Shown piece by piece: positions 27,074 through 35,056 of a DNA stretch of 64,000 bases. Origin of the DNA: Pseudocitrobacter corydidari (lineage in GTDB: Bacteria; Pseudomonadota; Gammaproteobacteria; Enterobacterales; Enterobacteriaceae); the NCBI RefSeq assembly GCF_021172065.1, contig NZ_CP087880.1, positions 3,200,583 to 3,264,582 on the forward strand, in the 5' to 3' direction. The notes beneath the pieces were generated by a model that searched no databases, was not told where the DNA came from, and saw only the letters and a list, made by a program, of their open reading frames with translations. Position numbers and translations under genes: made by a program. How positions within the stretch are numbered: position 1 is the first letter of the stretch; every line of letters starts with the position of its first letter.

Positions 27074-28130
27074 AGTGCAACAGGCTCACAAGATGGATTT
27101 GCGCCCCGGAGAAAAAGCGGGCGAACGGTCCATCGCTGTTATAAAGCTGAACGGTGGCGCGGGCGCCGGTCGGCAATGTTTGCTCAAGCGGTTCATCCAA
27201 AGCCACGTGAATGCGCATACGCTGGGCATCACGCACCCAACGCGTGGAGGTATCCGGCTGGGAAAGCTGGCCGTTTACCGCTTCCTGACCGGCTAAGATC
27301 CCGGCGTCGCTGCTGGTCACTTTTGCGCTAAAGACTTTGCCGGGTAGCGCATCAAATACCACAGCAGCATCGGTGCCGGTTTTGGTGTGACGCAGGCTTT
27401 TTTCGCGAAAATCGGCGACGATGTCGGTATGTTCGTTCACGACCGCCATCACCGCCGTCCCGGCGCTGGCATACAGGCCAGGGCTTAACTGCAGGTTACT
27501 CACCGTACCATCTTCTTCGGCGCGGATTTTCGTCCAGCCAAGATTGAGCTGCGCCTCTTCCAGCGCATTCTGGTATTTCTGAATGGTGACGTTGCGATGG
27601 TTATCGCGCTCACCGCGCTGAATTTGCAGGTTATGGATAGACGCGTTAAGCGCACTTACTGACTGCTCGCTGGTCTGCCAGGTGGTACGCACCTTATCGA
27701 GATCCGACTGCGAAACGTTCTGCATCGTGCTTAAACGCTGGTAACGCTCGTAGGTCACGCGATCGTTGCGGGCGGTGAACTGCGCGGTTTTCAGATTTGC
27801 CTGCGCGGCGACGATCTGCGCATCCAACTGCTGGTTGCTCAGTTTCGCCTGTTCCAGCGCAATCTGCGCGGCTTCCACCTTATTCACAAACGGCGTCGGG
27901 TCGAGCTCATACAGCAGGTCGCCCTTCTTCACCTGGCTGTTGTTGTGCACATACACCTGCGCAACATAGCCAGAAACGCGTGATGAAACGGGCGTCACTA
28001 CGCGCATCACCGTGGAATCCGGCGTGAGCGGGATCCAGATATCGGCGATGATAAAATAGACAAACATAAGCAGGAAAGAGGCAATACTGACCCTTACCCA
28101 GCGGGCAAATTTCTGTTCTGGCGTCATCAT
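27063..28130 (-). CDS. HlyD/EmrA-family periplasmic adaptor protein
   Basis: 355-residue membrane-fusion protein. One N-terminal transmembrane anchor (VSIASFLLMFVYFIIADIW, residues ~12-30) is followed by the biotinyl-lipoyl half-motifs (VSGYVAQVYVHNNSQVKKGDLLYELDP and IRAEEDGTVSNLQLSPGLYASAG). An alpha-helical hairpin coiled coil lies between them (~90-205). It would bridge the DUF2955 pump to an outer-membrane channel. The start MMTPEQ lies 4 bp after the MarR stop; the longer frame (to 28184) lies inside marR. Translation is probably coupled. Confidence 0.9.
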   Translation of the reverse strand: MMTPEQKFARWVRVSIASFLLMFVYFIIADIWIPLTPDSTVMRVVTPVSSRVSGYVAQVYVHNNSQVKKGDLLYELDPTPFVNKVEAAQIALEQAKLSNQQLDAQIVAAQANLKTAQFTARNDRVTYERYQRLSTMQNVSQSDLDKVRTTWQTSEQSVSALNASIHNLQIQRGERDNHRNVTIQKYQNALEEAQLNLGWTKIRAEEDGTVSNLQLSPGLYASAGTAVMAVVNEHTDIVADFREKSLRHTKTGTDAAVVFDALPGKVFSAKVTSSDAGILAGQEAVNGQLSQPDTSTRWVRDAQRMRIHVALDEPLEQTLPTGARATVQLYNSDGPFARFFSGAQIHLVSLLHYVY

Positions 28131-28134
28131 GGTG

Positions 28135-28602
28135 TTATTCGGTTTTATTATTTTCTTCGCGGAGCATCCGCAAATTGCAGGCAATGTGATTCAGGGTTTC
28201 GCTGAACAGAGCGATCTGTTCCGGCGGGATGTTTTCGGAAACGCGGGTCTGAAAATCTTCAATAACCCGCGTCAGCCGTTGCAGCACCGCCTGACCTTCC
28301 GGCGTGAGCGTCAGCAGGCGAATGCGCTTGTCATACGGCGACACCGTGCGCAGCAGGTAACCTTGCTGTTCCAGTAGCGTCAGCGTGCGCATCAGCGGCG
28401 GCAGTTCAATGCCCTGCACTTCCGCCAGTTCGCTGACTGACACATTGTCGCCCAGTTGCTGAAGCTGCATCAGCACCGTCCAGCTCGATTGCGTTAACCC
28501 GGTGTCGGTGATCGCCCGATCGATGATGCCCCGCCACTGGCGAACAACCATCGCCATCCGCATCCCCATCGGCCTGCGGGCAAACAATTCATCTTCAGTC
28601 AT
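28135..28602 (-). CDS. MarR-family transcriptional regulator
   Basis: 155-residue winged-helix repressor, starting MTEDELFARRPMGMRMAM with GAGGAG 6 bp upstream. The frame extends to 28698, but that part crosses the operator. The DNA-binding core is LGDNVSVSELAEVQGIELPPLMRTLTLLEQQGYLLRTVSPYDKRIRLLTLTPEG (residues ~55-110). It heads the efflux operon and most likely represses it through the palindrome at 28637-28656, with release by a phenolic or drug ligand. The ligand is not known. Confidence 0.9.
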   Translation of the reverse strand: MTEDELFARRPMGMRMAMVVRQWRGIIDRAITDTGLTQSSWTVLMQLQQLGDNVSVSELAEVQGIELPPLMRTLTLLEQQGYLLRTVSPYDKRIRLLTLTPEGQAVLQRLTRVIEDFQTRVSENIPPEQIALFSETLNHIACNLRMLREENNKTE

Positions 28603-28636
28603 GGCGAACTCCTCAGTGATTACCTTGAGGAAGATA

Positions 28637-28656
28637 ATACTTATCATGGTAAGTAT
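28637..28656 (-). promoter_or_regulatory. operator palindrome for the MarR regulator
   Basis: ATACTTA-TCATGG-TAAGTAT is a perfect 7-bp inverted repeat with a 6-bp spacer. It is 35-54 bp upstream of the marR-type start, where a promoter should lie. The 20-bp size and symmetry fit a MarR dimer site. Confidence 0.6.
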
Positions 28657-28723
28657 CAAGAAACAGCGGAATGGATAGCATTGAATGTGAAAAACCAAAC
28701 GTTATATTCAGTCGGTGTATATC

Positions 28724-28755
28724 TGTAGGCCGGATAAGCGAAGCGTCATCCGGCA
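28724..28755. repeat. REP element
   Basis: Single REP palindrome (GTAGGCCGGATAAGCG, then CATCCGGCA) just downstream of yjiS on the - strand. Confidence 0.75.
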
Positions 28756-28765
28756 TAAAAAGCAA

Positions 28766-28930
28766 TTACCGATAATCATCCCTGCTCAGCCCAACATCTT
28801 TCAGCTGCGCATCGCTCATCCTGTCGAGCACGCGGCGCGTACGCTCGCGGTCGTACCATTTTCGTAGCGCCTGCCACAGCCATACCAGCCCGATAAACGG
28901 CCTTTTTGAACGGTTTTCGTAAAATTCCAT
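28766..28930 (-). CDS. yjiS: DUF1127 small protein YjiS
   Basis: 54-residue basic protein, MEFYENRSKRPFIGLVWLWQ, followed by the DUF1127 signature RKWYDRERTRRVLDRMSDAQLKDVGLSRDDY. The start is preceded by GGAGGTG; the longer frame to 28981 lacks a ribosome site. DUF1127 proteins in other bacteria take part in small-RNA and phosphate or carbon metabolism; YjiS itself has no proven role. It is divergent from yjiR, sharing the TACAGAT-rich promoter region. Confidence 0.9.
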   Translation of the reverse strand: MEFYENRSKRPFIGLVWLWQALRKWYDRERTRRVLDRMSDAQLKDVGLSRDDYR

Positions 28931-28986
28931 ATCGCACCTCCACGCGTTGCCAGAGGCTTTATCTTCGCCAAAAAGCACCACTGCAA

Positions 28987-29085
28987 TACAGATTCACAAA
29001 TAACTTTTCTTTAACATACAGATGGTCTAAAACAGGATCTGCACGGCGCTTTTCACCCCCATCTGTACTGGTCGTGCGATCTGTA
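28987..29085. promoter_or_regulatory. yjiS-yjiR intergenic operator array
   Basis: Four copies of the 7-mer TACAGAT are present. Two are forward (28987-28993 and 29018-29024) and two are reverse, reading ATCTGTA (29061-29067 and 29079-29085). The inner pair forms a wide inverted repeat, TACAGATGG...CCATCTGTA. MocR regulators commonly bind repeated half-sites in their own divergent promoter, so this is a candidate YjiR operator. Confidence 0.55.
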
Positions 29086-29107
29086 TGGTGACACTGAGGA
29101 ATACAGC

Positions 29108-30535
29108 ATGACGCGTTATCAACATCTGGCCAATCTTCTGGCAGAACGTATTGAGCAGGGCCTGTATCGCGCGGGCGAAAAGCTGCCCTCGGTGCGAACA
29201 TTGAGTCAGGAACACGGTGTCAGCATCAGCACCGTTCAGCAGGCGTACCAGACGCTGGAAACGCTGCGGCTGATCACGCCACAGCCGCGCTCGGGCTATT
29301 TCGTGGCGTCGCGTAAAGCACAGCCGCCGGTGCCAGCGATGAGCCGCCCGGTGCAGCGCCCGGTGGAGGTTACCCAGTGGGATCAGGTGCTGGAGATGCT
29401 GGAAGCGCGTCGCGATAAAGAGATTATTCTCTTTGGCGGTGGTTCGCCAGATGTCACCCAGCCCAGCCTGAAACCGCTGTGGCGCGAGATGAGCCGCGTG
29501 GTGCAGCACCATCCGACAGAAATTCTGAACTACGACGAGCTGGCCGGGCGACGCGAGCTGCGCGAACAGGTGGCGCGCCTGATGCTGGATGGCGGGTCAA
29601 CCGTAACCGCCGACGATGTGGTCATCACCAGCGGGTGTCATAGCGGGCTGTCGATTGCCTTGCTGGCGGTGTGCAAACCGGGCGATATCGTCGCCGTGGA
29701 ATCGCCGACTTTTTACGGCACCATGCAGTTGCTACGCGGTTTTGGCATTAAAGCGATTGAAATCCCGACCGATCCCGAAAGCGGTATCAGCATCGAAGCG
29801 CTGGAACTGGCGCTGGAACAGTGGCCGATCAAGGGCGTGATTCTGGTGCCCAACTGCAATAATCCGCTCGGTTTTATTATGCCGGAAGCACGTAAACGCG
29901 CGGTGCTGGCGCTGGCGCAGCGTCACGATATTGTGATTTTTGAAGATGATATTTACGGCGAGCTGGCGATGGAGTACCCGCGCCCGCGCACCATTCATTC
30001 GTTCGATATTGATGGCCGCGTGCTGCTGTGCAGCTCGTTTACCAAAACCGTGGCGCCGGGCCTGCGGGTTGGCTGGATTGTACCGGGCCGCTATCGTGAT
30101 CGGGTGATGCACATGAAATATGCATCGAGCGGCACTACCCCGCCCGCCACGCAGCTCGCCGTGGCAACCTTTGTACGCGAGGGTCACTATCACCGCCACG
30201 TCCGGCGCATGCGGCAGATTTATCAGAACAATATGGAAACCTACACCTGCTGGCTGCGTCAGTATTTTCCCTGCGGGATTTGCGTTACCCGCCCGCTCGG
30301 CGGCTACATGCTGTGGGTAGAGCTACCGGAAGTGGTGGATATGGTCTGCGTCGCCAAACAGCTCTGCCGCCTGAAGATTCAGGTGGCGCCGGGTTCACTG
30401 TTTTCCGCCTCGGGAAAATACCGCAACTGCCTGCGCATCAATTGCGCGCTGCCCACCACCGAGAAGCATCGACGGGTGATGGAACAGCTCGGCGAGACCG
30501 TACATCGGGCGATGGATCAGGACGCAAACGCGTAA
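29108..30535 (+). CDS. yjiR: MocR-type GntR/aminotransferase-fold regulator YjiR
   Basis: 475 residues: an N-terminal GntR winged helix (GLYRAGEKLPSVRTLSQEHGVSISTVQQAYQTLE, residues 19-52), then a fold-type I aminotransferase domain. The PLP-binding lysine is K313 in SSFTKTVAPGLRVGW; NCNNPLGF and FEDDIYGEL are further PLP-site motifs. MocR proteins sense PLP and amino-type ligands to switch transcription. E. coli YjiR has the same layout and neighbours. Its target genes are unknown, but the divergent yjiS is the obvious candidate. Confidence 0.94.
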   Translation: MTRYQHLANLLAERIEQGLYRAGEKLPSVRTLSQEHGVSISTVQQAYQTLETLRLITPQPRSGYFVASRKAQPPVPAMSRPVQRPVEVTQWDQVLEMLEARRDKEIILFGGGSPDVTQPSLKPLWREMSRVVQHHPTEILNYDELAGRRELREQVARLMLDGGSTVTADDVVITSGCHSGLSIALLAVCKPGDIVAVESPTFYGTMQLLRGFGIKAIEIPTDPESGISIEALELALEQWPIKGVILVPNCNNPLGFIMPEARKRAVLALAQRHDIVIFEDDIYGELAMEYPRPRTIHSFDIDGRVLLCSSFTKTVAPGLRVGWIVPGRYRDRVMHMKYASSGTTPPATQLAVATFVREGHYHRHVRRMRQIYQNNMETYTCWLRQYFPCGICVTRPLGGYMLWVELPEVVDMVCVAKQLCRLKIQVAPGSLFSASGKYRNCLRINCALPTTEKHRRVMEQLGETVHRAMDQDANA

Positions 30536-30876
30536 TCAATGTCCTGGAGTTTACAGTCAATAATCCCGACGCGCACCAGCGTGGCGTCGGGCCCCACGGC
30601 GGTGAACGGCACGTGATAGGCGTCGTCTTCAATCGTCACTTTGCCAAAGCTTAAGTTGGGCGTCAGCGTGCCCAGCATTTTCTTTTCAATCTGCCAGTAG
30701 GGAAAACGACTCTTCAGATAATCCTCCTGTACCAGATTTTTCGCCTGCCGGGTCAGGCTACGGCGGCATTCCGTCGCCGATTCGCTCTCCTGAATGGGAA
30801 GCAGGAGAAATAAAACGCCCACCGAGAGGGCCAGCAGAATCGGAACCCGGAGAGTATTACGCAGTGCTTTTCTCAT
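30517..30876 (-). CDS. uncharacterised membrane-anchored protein
   Basis: 119 residues from MRKALRNTLRVPILLALSVGVLFLLLP. A basic N-terminus and one hydrophobic helix form a signal anchor or signal peptide, followed by a ~90-residue presumably periplasmic domain with two cysteines (ECRRS and DCKLQD) that could form a disulphide. CAGGAAC lies 7 bp before this ATG, which favours it over the Met 12 codons earlier. The end overlaps the yjiR 3' end by 19 bp on the opposite strand. I do not recognise the family. Confidence 0.75.
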   Translation of the reverse strand: MRKALRNTLRVPILLALSVGVLFLLLPIQESESATECRRSLTRQAKNLVQEDYLKSRFPYWQIEKKMLGTLTPNLSFGKVTIEDDAYHVPFTAVGPDATLVRVGIIDCKLQDIDYAFAS

Positions 30877-31076
30877 CAGCTTGTTCCTGAAACGCGGTAA
30901 ATAACCATCCAATCATGCTGGTTATGATAAGGCGCTTTTTCTCAAGTTCATCGCCGCTTATGTATTGTTGAGTAAGGTTAGCCATCAGTAATCAGGAAGA
31001 AGGTGTAGCGACTACGAACGACATCGGAGAGATACAACATATTGACCTTCATGATGGATGGTGACAGGATAGAATC

Positions 31077-31133
31077 ATGAACCGTACCGTCGTCTCCACC
31101 TCACGTCACACTCGTTGGTGGCTGCCTTTTTAA
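31077..31133 (+). CDS. trpS2 leader peptide with tandem tryptophans
   Basis: 18-codon ORF, MNRTVVSTSRHTRWWLPF, with CAGGA 8 bp before its ATG and two adjacent Trp codons at 31116-31121. It stands 99 bp before the TrpRS start codon and immediately before a set of competing hairpins. This is the layout of the trp operon leader (which also has tandem Trp codons). Starvation for charged tRNA-Trp would stall the ribosome at the Trp pair and alter folding downstream. Confidence 0.8.
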   Translation: MNRTVVSTSRHTRWWLPF

Positions 31134-31210
31134 AGGCGGCACGGATACTCTCATCCCATTTTTTATAGCCGCCGAAAGGCGGCTATATCATTTCAGGGGC
31201 GCCTTTCGGC
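31121..31210 (+). promoter_or_regulatory. transcription or translation attenuator of trpS2
   Basis: Five strands can pair in alternative ways. Strand 1 (GCTGCCTT, 31121-31128) pairs with 2 (AAGGCGGC, 31133-31140). Strand 2 (GGCGGC) pairs with 3 (GCCGCC, 31168-31173). ATAGCCGCC-GAAA-GGCGGCTAT (31165-31186) forms the 3:4 hairpin. GCCGAAAGGCG (31171-31181) is also fully complementary to CGCCTTTCGGC (31200-31210), just before the trpS2 ribosome site. The 3:4 stem is followed only by ATCATTT, a weak U-tract. Control could therefore be at termination or at ribosome-site access. Confidence 0.65.
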
Positions 31211-31232
31211 TAATTAAGCCAGGGAGCTTCAC

Positions 31233-32237
31233 ATGAACAAACCTACGATTCTCACCGGTGACCGCCCCACCGGCCCACTGCATTTGGGTCATTACGTCGG
31301 TTCGCTGCGCCAGCGCGTGGCATTGCAGCATGACCATCAACAATATGTGCTGATTGCCGACCTTCAGGGGCTGACGGACAACGGCAGTAACCCGCAGAAA
31401 ATCCACGATAATATTCCGGAAGTGCTGGCAGACTATCTGGCCGCAGGTATCGACCCTCGCCTCACCACGATCTGCCTGCAATCCGCCCTGCCCGCGCTGG
31501 CAGAACTTACCGTGCTGTATATGAACATCGTCACCGTCGCGCGCGTTGAGCGTAACCCGACGGTCAAAAATGAGATTGCCCAGAAAGGGTTTGCCCGCTC
31601 ATTGCCGGTCGGATTTATGGTCTACCCCATCAGCCAGGCGGCCGATATTACCGCCTTCAAGGCCGGGCTGGTGCCGGTAGGCGATGACCAGTTGCCAATG
31701 ATTGAGCAGACCAATGAGATCGTCCACAAGATGAATAGTCTGCTGAGCACCCCGGTGCTGCGCCACTGCCAGGCGATGCTCAGCCAGACCAGCCGCCTGC
31801 CGGGCATCGACGGTAATGCCAAGATGTCCAAATCGCTGGGCAATACGCTAACCCTTTCTGCCAGCGAGGAAGAAATTCACAAGGCCGTTTGCGCAATGTA
31901 CACCGACCCGAACCACCTCCGGGTAAGCGATCCGGGCTGTGTGGAGGGGAATGTGGTCTTTACTTATCTGGATGCGTTTCATCCTGACACGGCGAAAGTC
32001 GCGGCGATGAAAACACACTATCAACAGGGCGGGCTCGGCGATCGCGTTTGCAAGAACGAACTGGAAACCTGTTTACAGGAGTTGATTGCGCCGATGCGCG
32101 AACGGCGGAACACGTTTATTCAGGATAAAGGCGCGCTGATGGCGATATTGCGTGAAGGGAGTGAGCGAGCGCGGGAAGTGACGCAGGCGACGCTTGATGA
32201 GGTAAAACGCGGGCTGGGGCTGCCGATGCTGGGTTGA
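31233..32237 (+). CDS. trpS2: second tryptophanyl-tRNA synthetase
   Basis: Class I aminoacyl-tRNA synthetase of 334 residues that charges tRNA-Trp. The HIGH motif is HLGH at 17-20 and the KMSKS motif is intact at 197-201. The sequence differs clearly from the housekeeping E. coli TrpS, which lies elsewhere beside rph/gph-type genes. Auxiliary TrpRS enzymes in other bacteria give resistance to indolmycin-type inhibitors or are induced on starvation. The Trp-rich leader and hairpins upstream support inducible expression. AGGGAG precedes the ATG by 6 bp. Confidence 0.9.
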   Translation: MNKPTILTGDRPTGPLHLGHYVGSLRQRVALQHDHQQYVLIADLQGLTDNGSNPQKIHDNIPEVLADYLAAGIDPRLTTICLQSALPALAELTVLYMNIVTVARVERNPTVKNEIAQKGFARSLPVGFMVYPISQAADITAFKAGLVPVGDDQLPMIEQTNEIVHKMNSLLSTPVLRHCQAMLSQTSRLPGIDGNAKMSKSLGNTLTLSASEEEIHKAVCAMYTDPNHLRVSDPGCVEGNVVFTYLDAFHPDTAKVAAMKTHYQQGGLGDRVCKNELETCLQELIAPMRERRNTFIQDKGALMAILREGSERAREVTQATLDEVKRGLGLPMLG

Positions 32238-32294
32238 ATATGGCACGTTTTGCGAGCATCATCGCCAATAATGACGTAAATAGGTAACCCGACC

Positions 32295-33233
32295 ATGCCT
32301 GGAGCACAGTTCCTCAGCCAAAAAGTTCTGGCAATGAAAACCGCCAAATACGGCGATGACATCACGTTAAACAAGCCGCTGTTGGTGCTTTATGCCCTCT
32401 CGCAGTACAAAAAAGGGCATGGCTGCTTGTTTGATTATGCCAGCGAGGTGAAGCCGAACCTTCGTGAGCTGTTGAAGCGCTATGGGCCGGAGCGTAGCGC
32501 TTATGCCACTGATATGCCATTCTGGCGTCTGCGTCACGATGGTTTTTGGCAGCTTAAAAATGCAGAACTTTGCTCTTCACAAGGTACCCGTGAACCAAAA
32601 GAGTCGGAACTTAAGGCGTTTCAGGTGGCTGGCGGGTTCGATGACCCCAGCTTTGCATTTCTGAAGCAGCATCCCTCGTATATCGATACGTTAGCCTTTG
32701 ATGTCGCCCGCGCATTTATTCCTGCGCAGCATCAACAAGCGTTAATGAAAGAGCTGGGGTTTAGCGCGCATAAGATGCCTGAACCCTCCAGTAAGATTAC
32801 GATTATTCAGCGCGATATCGCGCTTTTAGAAAAAGATGCCTCTCTGGATGCGACAACGCGTCAACGTTTGATCAACGCCCGCCTGGGCCAGGGCCAGTTC
32901 CGCTCTGGCTGCCTGAATCTCTATCCCGCTTGCCCGGTCACTCATTTCGCATTTCAACCTTTGCTGCGCGCCAGTCATATCAAACCGTGGACTGATTGTG
33001 CGACATCTACGGAGAGACTGGATCCGTTTAATGGGATCATGTTGGCTGCGCATATTGATGTGTTGTTTGATGGGGGGTGGATCTCCTTTGCCGACCAGGG
33101 CGATGTTATTGTCAGCAATCGGCTTGATTATGAAACGTATAAGGCGCTGAATTTGCCGGGGAGGATTAGTCCGTTTCCGGAGAGATCGCTGGAGTATCTG
33201 GAGTGGCATAGGAGTGTGGTGTTTGAGGATTGA
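32295..33233 (+). CDS. SBD-HNH type IV restriction endonuclease (phosphorothioate-DNA targeting candidate)
   Basis: 312 residues. The N-terminal ~130 resemble the sulfur-binding domain of ScoMcrA/EcoWI-type enzymes: NKPLLVLYALSQY (26-38), LRELLKRYGPERSAY and MPFWRLRHDGFWQL (74-87). The C-terminal HNH nuclease has H228 in LLRASHIKPW, N246 in DPFNGIMLAAH and H253 followed by IDVLFD. The family cuts DNA carrying phosphorothioate links and sometimes 5-methylcytosine. A start at 32334 is possible. The gene ends 13 bp before the island attachment repeat, so it lies just outside the present island, perhaps as a remnant of an earlier insertion. Confidence 0.75.
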   Translation: MPGAQFLSQKVLAMKTAKYGDDITLNKPLLVLYALSQYKKGHGCLFDYASEVKPNLRELLKRYGPERSAYATDMPFWRLRHDGFWQLKNAELCSSQGTREPKESELKAFQVAGGFDDPSFAFLKQHPSYIDTLAFDVARAFIPAQHQQALMKELGFSAHKMPEPSSKITIIQRDIALLEKDASLDATTRQRLINARLGQGQFRSGCLNLYPACPVTHFAFQPLLRASHIKPWTDCATSTERLDPFNGIMLAAHIDVLFDGGWISFADQGDVIVSNRLDYETYKALNLPGRISPFPERSLEYLEWHRSVVFED

Positions 33234-33246
33234 TGAGAATATGGGG

Positions 33247-33263
33247 CGAAGGCCGGACTCGAA
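33247..33263. other. distal attachment site of the leuX island
   Basis: CGAAGGCCGGACTCGAA is identical to 43909-43925 within the 3' end of leuX (T-loop and acceptor arm). Both copies are in the same orientation. These direct repeats are the expected result of integration by a tRNA-directed integrase and delimit about 10.7 kb. Confidence 0.85.
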
Positions 33264-33591
33264 TTTCACACCCAATAGACTGATATCAATGCAGTTTATG
33301 AATATGCATAATTAATTATACCCGCACTTGTACCCACAAGTTAAAATCCGTACAAAAAATAGACATTGCGAGTGGGTATAAAGTCATACCAGTAGAACAC
33401 CGATATGGCTATCAAATCAAGATTCATACAGGTAGAGCCGCTTTATCCAAAAGCAAGAACTATCACAGAGGCGCTGAAGTTAAGCACTGCCATGTCTGTA
33501 CATGGTTGCTTGGTTACTAAAGCGAAGTTGTTCTCATTACCCTCTTATTGTTTTATGATTCAACGAGTGTTTTTATCATGGAATCAGACAG
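33264..33591. other. island end region without a convincing gene
   Basis: 328 bp of AT-rich sequence. It contains an integrase arm-type repeat, ATACCCGCACTTGTACCCACA (33318-33338), matching 19 of 21 bases at 43759-43779, and an inverted GTGGGTAT nearby (33374 on). A 70-codon frame from 33405 has no ribosome site or recognisable sequence. The promoter of the following HNH gene must also be here. Confidence 0.6.
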
Positions 33592-34545
33592 ATGAATCAA
33601 AGGGCATGGTCTTTTAAAGCAGTAGATCAAGATGATCTTCGGTACTTTGGGAATAATGGTTATCACGATGACTCCACAAGCTTTTACAGATATGACAACT
33701 TTGTGCCAAATCACAAGCAAGTTAAAAAAGGAGACATTGTGATAGTAACTGATAGAAAAAATGTTCTGGGTATATCAGTTATAGACAATTTATCTTCGAC
33801 ACCCTACATAAAAGTTCGTAACCGATGCCCAAATGAGAATTGCACACCGGCAAAGTTAATCCTTCGAAAAACTAAAAAGCCAAAGTGGCGCTGCAGCAAT
33901 GGACACGAATTTGAACAGCCTAAAGTAGAAGACGTACCAGCACTTGAGTTTAAAGCTGATTATAAGCAAAACTACAAACCCATTAATTCTATTTCCATAA
34001 TGGACTTAATATCTCAAACACCGCGATACAACGTTCAAAGTTCGATTCAAGAAATTGATTTCGAATGGGCTAATAACATATTTGATAGCATCATCCAATT
34101 GGATCCTACTGAAACAGACATCGATGATACACCTCTAGATATGGATGATCGGCGAATCGCGGTTTTACGGCAAATTAAGCAAAGACGTGGGCAAAAAGCT
34201 TTTCGCGATACTTTGATCTCTCAAACAGCTAAATGTGCAGTAACTGGCTGTAAAATCGTTGATATCCTCGAAGCCGCACATATCTCCGCATATAAAAATG
34301 ATACACATAACCATGTTAGCAATGGGCTACTGTTACGTTGTGACATGCATACCCTTTATGATTTGGATCTTTTTGCAATCAATCCAGATTCATTAATTAT
34401 TTACTTTGCTCCACAGATTCAAGATAAAGAATATACAAAGTATCAGGGGAAAAATCTGCATGTAACGCATAAGATTAATTATGGGGCACTTGTTAAAAGA
34501 TGGGAAAGGTTTACTGAAATGTATGACTTGATTGAAGCCAATTAA
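33592..34545 (+). CDS. HNH endonuclease with N-terminal EVE/ASCH-like and zinc-ribbon domains
   Basis: 317 residues. The N-terminus (RAWSFKAVDQDDLRYFG... FYRYDNFVPNHKQVKKGDIVIVTDRKNVLGISVID, 4-65) resembles PUA-like EVE modules that read modified bases. Then comes a zinc ribbon with C79, C84, C101 and H105. The HNH nuclease is at 205-260: CAVTGC (C215, C220), EAAHI (H230), N244, H253 and D257. This is the plan of modification-dependent type IV restriction enzymes. Codon use is AT-rich, unlike the core genome, as in the rest of the island. It is the first cargo gene inside the distal att site. The target modification is unknown. Confidence 0.75.
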   Translation: MNQRAWSFKAVDQDDLRYFGNNGYHDDSTSFYRYDNFVPNHKQVKKGDIVIVTDRKNVLGISVIDNLSSTPYIKVRNRCPNENCTPAKLILRKTKKPKWRCSNGHEFEQPKVEDVPALEFKADYKQNYKPINSISIMDLISQTPRYNVQSSIQEIDFEWANNIFDSIIQLDPTETDIDDTPLDMDDRRIAVLRQIKQRRGQKAFRDTLISQTAKCAVTGCKIVDILEAAHISAYKNDTHNHVSNGLLLRCDMHTLYDLDLFAINPDSLIIYFAPQIQDKEYTKYQGKNLHVTHKINYGALVKRWERFTEMYDLIEAN

Positions 34546-35019
34546 CTAAGTATTACCATTCATGCTTAGAAACTACTCTGAATAGACTTTATGCTTCAAT
34601 AGATGATTGCTATGTTTGGAGTCCTTCCTAACCAGTAGTAGTCTGGATTCAGTATGTTGAGTCCGCTGTGAACTACAAGCGGACATTAGCCTTATAGGGT
34701 GTCTGAGTCGTTCTCTAAAAACGCATAGCTTGGCGCTTACAGAATATAGTCAGCACGTAAATAAGCCTTGGCAGTCCATTAATACTGAAGGTCTTTCATT
34801 TCAGGCTCTTCAGGATGTTGAGATAACAGGTGGCTATAGCGTTTTAGTATAATATTCGAAAGGTTGAGTTCGTTAAGGAAGTGTCACTCTAATGAATAGC
34901 CCTCAATATCGAGATCAAGGCTCTTGCTATTTTTCATATTCTTGAGAGTTGCCTTTATACCTTCCATTAGAATACGGTGTTCATGGTAATAGTCCATAAG
35001 TAGTGTAATATCTGCCTTA
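34546..35019. other. decayed intergenic segment left of the IS element
   Basis: 474 bp with no intact gene. The right part holds a minus-strand remnant (next entry). The left part shows no promoter, repeat or RNA that I can support. The composition suggests leftovers of earlier island cargo. Confidence 0.5.
34884..35010 (-). pseudogene. possible 3' remnant of an unknown gene
   Basis: On the - strand a frame ending at TGA 34884 reads DITLLMDYYHEHRILMEGIK, followed by ATLKNMKNSKSLDLDIEGYSLE. This has a protein-like, amphipathic composition. It is cut on its 5' side by the IS2-like insertion. Joining across the IS gives only a few more codons before a stop, so the gene was already broken or was a very small ORF. 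No family is recognised. Confidence 0.3.
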
Positions 35020-35056
35020 TGGATTTGCCCCTATATATCCAGACGCGTTTTCTCTC

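Noticed and set aside
33405..33617. 70-codon open frame inside the island end
   Set aside because: No ribosome site, no family resemblance, and it overlaps the start of the HNH gene. Treated as intergenic.
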